Assembly: GCA_902825945.1 (NCBI GenBank)
Contig: CADECY010000041.1
Coordinates: 1 to 63,063 of the forward strand
From: an uncultured Acidobacteriota bacterium
Lineage (GTDB): Bacteria; Acidobacteriota; Terriglobia; Bryobacterales; Bryobacteraceae
Direction of reading: 5' to 3'
Length of the DNA: 63,063 nt
The notes beneath the pieces were generated by a model. The model did no database searches. It saw only the letters and a list, made by a program, of their open reading frames with translations, and had not been told where the DNA came from. The translations under genes were made by a program, and so were the position numbers. Position 1 is the first letter of the stretch; every line of letters starts with the position of its first letter. Below, piece by piece: positions 35,505 through 41,557 of the stretch.

Positions 35505-37081
35505 TTCCGTCCTTGCGGTTCGAACAGGCCGAAGGTGAAGATGTCGGCCTCGCCCGCGATCGTCACGTACTGTTTGCCATCGACCTCGAAGGTAATCGGT
35601 GACGCATAGAGAGTCTGGCCGGTATAGAAGTGCCAAAGATCCTTGCCGGTCTTGGCGTCGAGCGCGACGAGGTTGCCATCGTCATCGCCCGTGAACACGA
35701 GGCCACCAGCTGTTGACACGGTGCCCGCCCACATCGTTCCCGGACCCGGCATTCGATACTGCCACTTGATCGCGCCGGTCTTGGCGTCGAGCGCCCGCAG
35801 GTAGAACTCGCCGGGCTCGGTTGGAATGCCTTCGTTGCCGGTACCGCGGAAACCAGTGGAGGGAACGGGCTCTTTCACCGAGGTCGTGATGATGTCGCAC
35901 TGTTCGAGCGTCACGACATAGAGCAAGCCTGTTTCGGGATTGTACGAGGGCGACATCCAGTTCGCCGCTCCGCGCACCGAGGGGCAGACGCGGCGGCCGC
36001 CTGTGGTGGGCTCCTGGTTGGGATTAACGATCGGGCGTCCCTTGGCATCGAGTCCCTTCGCCCATGTGAGCCGCTCGACGAACGGCGTGCCATGCAGATA
36101 TTCGCCGGTCACGCGATCGAGGACATAGTAGAAGCCGTTGCGATCGGCATGGAGCAGAAGCTTGCGCATCTTGCCTTTCCATTCGGCATCGATCAGCACG
36201 GGCGTCTCGTTGGCATCCCAATCCCAAACGTCGTGCGGCGTGAATTGAAAATGCCATTTCAACTTGCCGGTGTCGGGATCGAGCGCGACAACGCAGTCGG
36301 AATAGAGGTTGTCGCCCGGGCGGCGGTGTCCGGCGAAATCGGGCCACGGATTTCCGGTGGGCCAGTAGACGAGATTCAGTTCCGGATCGAACGAACCAGT
36401 GGTCCAGGTGGGCGAGCCGCCCATCTCGGCGGGGAAACCGCCCCACGTCTCGCTGCCGGGTTCGCCTTTCGCGGGCACGGTCCAGAAGCGCCACGCCTCA
36501 CGTCCATCATCGGCGGCAAGCGCGGCCACGAATCCGCGTTGACCCGATCCGCCGCCCGCGACCCCGACAAGAATCTTGTCCTTCACGGCAAGCGGCGCCA
36601 TTGACGATGAATAGCCGCCCTTCGAAGAAGCGTATTCGTGATCCCACGCCACGGCTCCGGTGATTCGATTCAACGCGATCACGTGGCAATCGGAGGTGAC
36701 GAGGAAGACTTTGTCGCCCAGGATCGCGACGCCCCGATTCACGCGAGTGCCTTGGCCCGGCGCGCGATACTGCCAGATGCGGCGGCCCGAACGGGCCTCG
36801 AGCGCCTGCACGTGGTTGGTGTCGGTGATGTACATCACACCGCGGTAGACGATCGGTGAGACTTCGAGCTTCTTCGCACCTTCGACCTTGTAGACCCATT
36901 TCGCGGTAAGCGACCCGGCGTTCGACGTATTGATCTGCTTCAGCGGGCTGTGCCGCATTGAGGCGTAGTCGCCCGCGTAGGTGAGCCAGTCGGTGTTCGG
37001 GCTCTTCCGGACATCCTCGTAGCGGACCTGCGCCGCCGCGGCCGCGGTCAATAGAATCACCGTCAGGGTTTGCTTGCGCAT
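35501..37081 (-). CDS. PQQ-type quinoprotein dehydrogenase
   Basis: A 526-residue exported protein (signal MRKQTLTVILLTAAAAAQ) folding as an eight-bladed propeller with repeated tryptophan-docking motifs such as ALEARSGRRIWQYRAPGQ, ALDPDTGKLKWHFQFTPHD, ALDAKTGAIKWQYRMPGPG and ALDAKTGKDLWHFYTGQ. HDVWDWDANETPVLID holds the aspartate typical of the catalytic site. The vicinal Cys-Cys ring seen in many methanol/ethanol dehydrogenases is not apparent. It should oxidise an alcohol or similar substrate in the periplasm and pass electrons to cytochrome c, whose gene lies 3 bp upstream. Linkage to hydroxyproline genes is odd, and the substrate is unknown. Confidence 0.88.
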   Translation of the reverse strand: MRKQTLTVILLTAAAAAQVRYEDVRKSPNTDWLTYAGDYASMRHSPLKQINTSNAGSLTAKWVYKVEGAKKLEVSPIVYRGVMYITDTNHVQALEARSGRRIWQYRAPGQGTRVNRGVAILGDKVFLVTSDCHVIALNRITGAVAWDHEYASSKGGYSSSMAPLAVKDKILVGVAGGGSGQRGFVAALAADDGREAWRFWTVPAKGEPGSETWGGFPAEMGGSPTWTTGSFDPELNLVYWPTGNPWPDFAGHRRPGDNLYSDCVVALDPDTGKLKWHFQFTPHDVWDWDANETPVLIDAEWKGKMRKLLLHADRNGFYYVLDRVTGEYLHGTPFVERLTWAKGLDAKGRPIVNPNQEPTTGGRRVCPSVRGAANWMSPSYNPETGLLYVVTLEQCDIITTSVKEPVPSTGFRGTGNEGIPTEPGEFYLRALDAKTGAIKWQYRMPGPGTMWAGTVSTAGGLVFTGDDDGNLVALDAKTGKDLWHFYTGQTLYASPITFEVDGKQYVTIAGEADIFTFGLFEPQGRK

Positions 37082-37084
37082 CGT

Positions 37085-37873
37085 TTATCTCCCGGCCTCT
37101 TCCTGTCGCGTGGTGAGTCTGCCGAGGAAGGCGATCAGGTCGCGCTTCTGATCGGCGCTGAGCCGCTTGTCGTAATCGCCCGGCATGAGCGATGTCTTCG
37201 AGAACTCCATTCGATCGAGTTCCGCCCGCGACAACATGTGCAACTCGCCTTTCGAGTCGACAATCTGCACTGTGTAGTTATTCCAGTTCTTCGCGATGCC
37301 CTTGATCTCGCGCCCGGCGGCGCGCACGGTGATTCCGTCAAATCCCTTTTCGATGCGTGCGCTCGGCTGGAAGACGCTTTCGTTCAACTGACCGATCGTG
37401 CGGAGCCGTCCGGCGTCGGAGAGGTCGGGGCCGAGATAGCCGCCCTTGCCCGCAATCATGTGGCAGTTCGAGCAGCCCGCCTGCCCGAAGAAGATGTCAC
37501 GGCCCGCATCCGCACTGCCGGGCAGGTTCGAAGTGAGCGCGGGCGCGCTCAAGCTCCGGACAAATGCGACCAGCGACCAGACTTCGTCATCCTTGAAGTT
37601 CGAGAACGGCGGCATGTCCGTACTCTTCACCCCGCCCCGGATCGATTCGAAGAGTTGCGTATCGTTGGCGCGGCGCACCTGGAGTCCGTTAACGAGGCTG
37701 GGGCCTGTTCCGCCGTTGCCGGATGTTCCGTGACAGGCGCTGCAGGCGCCCAGGTAGAGGTCGCGGCCTTTGGCGATCGCGGCCGGGCTCGCGGGCGCCT
37801 GACTGCTCCGCTGGCCGCTGTTGCGCTGGGCGAGCAGGGCCGCGGTGCATGCGAGAAGAATGAAGATCCGCAT
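37085..37873 (-). CDS. diheme-type exported cytochrome c
   Basis: A 262-residue protein from ATG 37873 with signal peptide MRIFILLACTAALLAQ. Two c-type domains are visible: CSACH at 44-48 with a following GGTGPSL and MPPF, and CSNCH at 134-138 with GGYLGPDLS. The C-terminal about 90 residues (EIKGIAKNWNNYTVQIVDSKG) form a small beta domain often seen in Acidobacteria and Planctomycete heme proteins. It is the likely electron acceptor of the PQQ dehydrogenase encoded 3 bp downstream. It is the first gene of the nine-gene hydroxyproline operon, so the operon promoter should lie in the 121-bp divergent region 37874-37994. Confidence 0.9.
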   Translation of the reverse strand: MRIFILLACTAALLAQRNSGQRSSQAPASPAAIAKGRDLYLGACSACHGTSGNGGTGPSLVNGLQVRRANDTQLFESIRGGVKSTDMPPFSNFKDDEVWSLVAFVRSLSAPALTSNLPGSADAGRDIFFGQAGCSNCHMIAGKGGYLGPDLSDAGRLRTIGQLNESVFQPSARIEKGFDGITVRAAGREIKGIAKNWNNYTVQIVDSKGELHMLSRAELDRMEFSKTSLMPGDYDKRLSADQKRDLIAFLGRLTTRQEEAGR

Positions 37874-37956
37874 CAGCGTTATTCTACGATCCCCGGGGCC
37901 CGAGTGTCGTGGCGCCCTTATTGATTCTCCGGTGCGGGAGGCCGGACAAACGAGAT

Positions 37957-37985
37957 TTGACACCCGCCAGACGGCGGGCTATCGT
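37957..37985 (+). promoter_or_regulatory. sigma-70-like promoter with inverted repeat in the spacer
   Basis: TTGACA at 37957-37962, a 17-bp spacer, then TATCGT at 37980-37985. The spacer holds an inverted repeat CCCGCC-AGAC-GGCGGG (37963-37978), a candidate operator. The -10 element ends 9 nt before the ATG at 37995, so the transcript would be leaderless or nearly so. It reads into the enolase-superfamily gene; the same region must also serve the divergent operon. Confidence 0.6.
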
Positions 37986-37994
37986 GATGATTCC

Positions 37995-39227
37995 ATGCGA
38001 ATGACTCGCCGATCCGCTCTGGCCGCTTCAGCCGCCGCACCCGCCCTCTTTTCCGCCCCCGCCGGCGCGGAGTTGCCCAGCAAGCTCGAGAAGGCGATGT
38101 CGACACCGGTACTGAAGCACAATCTCTTCAGCGAACCCGTGAGACTCCAGTCGGTCGAGTTGCTCCGGAACGGTAAGACATGGCTGGTGCGCGCGCGTTC
38201 GGCGAGCGGTGTCACCGGTTACGCCGACGCGCATGGATCGGTGATGAGCGCCGCCTATCCGATCGTGGTGAAGAAAGTGGCGCCATACTTCGTGGGAAAG
38301 GACGCGCGCGATCTCGAGGATCACATCCACGGTGTCTACCTGTCGAATTCGAACTACAAGTGGCAGGGGCTGCCCTTCTGGGTGAGCGTCGCGGCGGTGG
38401 AGTTCGCGATTCTCGACCTGCTCGGCAAGGTGGCGAACAAGCCGCTCGGAGAACTCGTGGGCAGCGTGATCCGGCGCGACATCGCCGTCTATCGCGCCAG
38501 CGGCAATCGCGGGAACTCGCCCGAAGCCGAGATCGACTATTTGCGCAAGATCGTTTCCGAGACGGGCGCGCAGGCGATCAAGTTCCGCCTCGGCGCGCGC
38601 ATGCGCTACGATGACGCTTCCACTCGCCGCGATGAGGCGCTCGTTCCGCTGACCCGCAAGACATTCGGCGACAAGATGGCGATTTACGCCGACGGTAACG
38701 GATCCTACGACGTTGCCATGGCGGTCCGGATCGGGCGCCTCCTCGAGGAGCAGAAGTTCCGCTTCTTCGAGGAGCCCGCGCCGTTCGACTACTACGGCGA
38801 AACGCGAGAGATCGCGAGCCAGCTCTCGATCCCGATCGCGCTCGGCGAACAGGAATCGAGCATGCGCGGCTTCCGCCGCATCATCGAACATGAGATCGCG
38901 CGCGTGATTCAGCCCGATCTCATGTACTTCGGCGGATTCACCCGGTCGATCCGCGTTTCACGCATGGCAGCAGCGGCGGGTCTCGATTGCACACCACACA
39001 TGTCGGGCGGCGGGCTCGGCTATCTGTACGTCGCGCACTACGCCTCCTGCGTTCCGAACGCCGGCGCGCATCAGGAATACAAGGGCGAGGAAGATACACT
39101 GCCCTGCCACTCGGCCACATCTTCGCTGAAGAGCGAAAAGGGAATGCTGCGCGTACCCTCGGGCCCCGGACTCGGAATCGAGATCGATCCCGATTTCGTC
39201 AGCAGGGCCAAACCCGTGACCGCGTGA
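37995..39227 (+). CDS. enolase-superfamily (mandelate racemase/MLE-like) protein with Tat signal
   Basis: A 410-residue protein whose N-terminus, MRMTRRSALAASAAAPALFSAPAGA, is a twin-arginine signal with RR at 5-6; the frame extends upstream but without this leader. The catalytic domain has IKFRLGARM (Lys/Arg on strand 2), metal ligands in IYADGNGSYD, RFFEEPAPFD and IALGEQESS, and the C-terminal RVIQPDLMYFGGFTRS with TPHMSGGGLG, the His of the mandelate-racemase subgroup. It probably abstracts an alpha proton from a carboxylate substrate (sugar acid or imino acid). Export is unusual for the superfamily. It is divergent from the hydroxyproline operon, which may share its regulation. Confidence 0.83.
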   Translation: MRMTRRSALAASAAAPALFSAPAGAELPSKLEKAMSTPVLKHNLFSEPVRLQSVELLRNGKTWLVRARSASGVTGYADAHGSVMSAAYPIVVKKVAPYFVGKDARDLEDHIHGVYLSNSNYKWQGLPFWVSVAAVEFAILDLLGKVANKPLGELVGSVIRRDIAVYRASGNRGNSPEAEIDYLRKIVSETGAQAIKFRLGARMRYDDASTRRDEALVPLTRKTFGDKMAIYADGNGSYDVAMAVRIGRLLEEQKFRFFEEPAPFDYYGETREIASQLSIPIALGEQESSMRGFRRIIEHEIARVIQPDLMYFGGFTRSIRVSRMAAAAGLDCTPHMSGGGLGYLYVAHYASCVPNAGAHQEYKGEEDTLPCHSATSSLKSEKGMLRVPSGPGLGIEIDPDFVSRAKPVTA

Positions 39228-39502
39228 TCCTCGTCGCCGGAGCCACGGGGGCGATCGGCCGTTCATGTCGCCGCGTTAGCGCATGGCGCCGGCGCCAACG
39301 TCCGGGCTCTCGCACGATCATTGCAGCATTCTGGCGTGTTCCGCTTTCTACGGGAGAGCGGCGGGCGCCATCAATCCCCGGCTCCGCGAACTCATGGAAT
39401 TCGCCGTTGCCGTCTCCACGCACGATGCCATCGCACCGCCGGGTGGCCAGCGCGGCCTCCGCGATTACTTCTGCCTGCTGAGCAACGAGTTGGAGAATCC
39501 GG
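39224..39502 (+). pseudogene. decayed NAD(P)-binding (NmrA/SDR-like) gene remnant
   Basis: A GTG at 39224, overlapping the preceding stop, begins VILVAGATGAIGR, a classic nucleotide-binding motif of NmrA/SDR-type proteins. Within 15 codons the frame breaks, and VAALAHGAGANVRALARS continues in another frame, as expected for the first helix and second strand of the same fold. The remainder up to the opposite gene at 39503 is uninterpretable; one frame (RAAGAINPRLRELMEFAV) may be another fragment. The stretch is far too short for a complete protein. I call it a remnant with moderate confidence. Confidence 0.55.
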
Positions 39503-41557
39503 TCAGGGGATGATCATGACGGGGGCTTGCCAAAACGCGGCCTTACGATCGGTGCCGTCGATTACCGTCACCTGACACAGATACTCGCCCGCGCTGAGCC
39601 ATTCGAGCGGAACCTGGAACCGCAGTGGGATGGTCTGGAGACGGCTCGCTGTCGCGGCCGCCGTCGCAATTGGTTTCGTCTCCAGCCTCTTCACGCCATC
39701 GCGATAGACCGTGACATAGGCGTGCAACGGACGCACTTGCTCCGCGCCGGGTTCGTACGCTTCGAGGTAGACGAACATCTCGCGCCCGCTCCGGAATACG
39801 CGCGTCACCGACGGAATCAGCTTGACTCCGTCCGATACCAAAGGATTCGCGGCTTGGGCCTGCTTCGCCTTCTCACCCTTGGCCGCGTTGAACAGCGCAT
39901 CGCGCAGAACCACGCGCTGGCTGCTCAGCACCACCGAACTCGAAGGAATCCGCCTCGTCTCCTTGTTCAGGTTCGGAATCGTGAACGGCATCTCATAGGT
40001 GCCGATGCGTCCGGTCTCGGCGTCGCGCGCCAGGAACTTGATGTTGTAGCGGCCCGGCAGCAGTGTGAATCCCGTGTCGTACTCTATGGGACGGCTCGCG
40101 AGTTCCGCTGCCGTGGACTCCGGCAGCTTGATCTCCACCTTGTCGCGAACGTTGGTGACCGTCGTGCCGAACTCGTCCTTGATCTCGCCGATAAAGTCGA
40201 TCGTAGTCCGCTCGTGTCCGCCGCGTTTCGCGAGCACCAGTTCGCTGCCTGGGATCTTGACGGTAAGCGGAACGAAGTATTCGGCGCGATTGAGCTGGAA
40301 GTAGCCGGTCTCCATCGCGATGGTGAGTTCGGTGACCGGATCGCCGAGCAGCAGTGCGTCCTCTAGTTGACGTTCCTTGTCCGCGGAGTTGAAGTTCGCG
40401 AACTTCTTTCCGGCGAAGTAGCCTTGCCGGTAGTCGAGCGCGACCGCGAGCCCCTCTCGCAACGTGATCCGGATCTTGCGGAACTTGCCATCGAGCTTGT
40501 CGTTAGTGGTGTAGTAGCCGAGGATGTAGTAGCTCGAGACCGATTGCTGTGCCTGCACGATTCCGCGCGACAGATCGTTGTAGTCGAGCAGCGCCTTGCC
40601 GCCCGTGTCTGCGGCGAGCGTCCACAACGTATCCTGCGACCGTTGAAGGTTGCCCGTCACCGCGTTCGCCGCTTCGCCCGTGTAGATCGAGCGGCCGCCC
40701 GGCGATCCTCGCGTGGCGTCTCCAAGTGGAGCCTGCGCGACGAGTCCGCGCGCATCCACCGGCCAAAGCGAAACGCCCGCGCGTACGGCCGCGTTGATCG
40801 TCGCACGCAACTGGGCCTGGTTGTTCGATCCGTTGAGCCGCAATCCGCTCGCGAAGTAGACTAGCGACTTCTTCTCGTTCAGCCGGCCGAGCATCGCCGC
40901 CGCCGTCTGCAAAGCGGACAATTGACGATCGGTGAAGAAGATGTTGAACTCGGCGTCGTTCTGTCCGAATGCGGCTCCGGTATCGGCGCGGCTCGCATCG
41001 GTGGCGTCGAGCGGGGCGTTTTCGTCTTCTCCCACGATCAGCGTTTCGATCGTCGCGAGCAGCCGCTCGCGATCCCCCGTGAAGTCTTCGAGAACTTGCA
41101 CTGATCCGAGTGTGAACGCCAAGATCGCTACCAGATCGGCGGCCGTCATCTGGGTCCGCACGAACTGCTTGGCCGCCTGGAACGCGCGAATCTGGTCCGG
41201 CGCGGGCATCGCCGTCAGGTCGAAATAGAGAGCCAACAGACGCCGGTCACGATACTGGGTTTTTCCGGGAGCTTCGGGCGCGATCTGCGTCCGCGTGAGG
41301 CGTGCGACCGGCGCCACGCGCTGGGATACCGGAATCGCGGGGGCGGACGCGTCGAGCTTGTGGAATTCGAAGAACCTGATCTCCTGCGGAACGCCGTCCT
41401 CGGTCAGCACGAAGTCCTTCGCGGCCAGGCCCGTGACCGGATGTCCGTTCTTGTCTTTGACCGTCACCGTTTCGACCACGAGTTGCGTGGTGCTCTTGAA
41501 CGCCGCTTCCTGAGCGGACACCAACGCGGCGGTGATCCAAACGAGTGCGTACTTCAT
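39503..41557 (-). CDS. acidobacterial VWFA-related domain protein
   Basis: A 684-residue exported protein (signal MKYALVWITAALVSAQ) with the TIGR03436-type pattern: VVETVTVKDKNGHPVTGLAAKDFVLTEDGVPQ split as VKDKNGHPVTGL and DFVLTEDGVPQEI near residues 35-60. A von Willebrand A-like core follows: RRLLALYFDLTAM, AIRAFQAAKQFVRTQM-like helix, LVYFASGLRL, VSLWPVDARGL and SSYYILGYYTTND. The C-terminal half is beta-rich and uncharacterised. The missing classical MIDAS triad is usual for this group. Its ATG overlaps the stop of the TonB receptor by one base (ATGA-type junction), so the two are coupled and probably act together at the cell surface. Confidence 0.85.
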   Translation of the reverse strand: MKYALVWITAALVSAQEAAFKSTTQLVVETVTVKDKNGHPVTGLAAKDFVLTEDGVPQEIRFFEFHKLDASAPAIPVSQRVAPVARLTRTQIAPEAPGKTQYRDRRLLALYFDLTAMPAPDQIRAFQAAKQFVRTQMTAADLVAILAFTLGSVQVLEDFTGDRERLLATIETLIVGEDENAPLDATDASRADTGAAFGQNDAEFNIFFTDRQLSALQTAAAMLGRLNEKKSLVYFASGLRLNGSNNQAQLRATINAAVRAGVSLWPVDARGLVAQAPLGDATRGSPGGRSIYTGEAANAVTGNLQRSQDTLWTLAADTGGKALLDYNDLSRGIVQAQQSVSSYYILGYYTTNDKLDGKFRKIRITLREGLAVALDYRQGYFAGKKFANFNSADKERQLEDALLLGDPVTELTIAMETGYFQLNRAEYFVPLTVKIPGSELVLAKRGGHERTTIDFIGEIKDEFGTTVTNVRDKVEIKLPESTAAELASRPIEYDTGFTLLPGRYNIKFLARDAETGRIGTYEMPFTIPNLNKETRRIPSSSVVLSSQRVVLRDALFNAAKGEKAKQAQAANPLVSDGVKLIPSVTRVFRSGREMFVYLEAYEPGAEQVRPLHAYVTVYRDGVKRLETKPIATAAATASRLQTIPLRFQVPLEWLSAGEYLCQVTVIDGTDRKAAFWQAPVMIIP

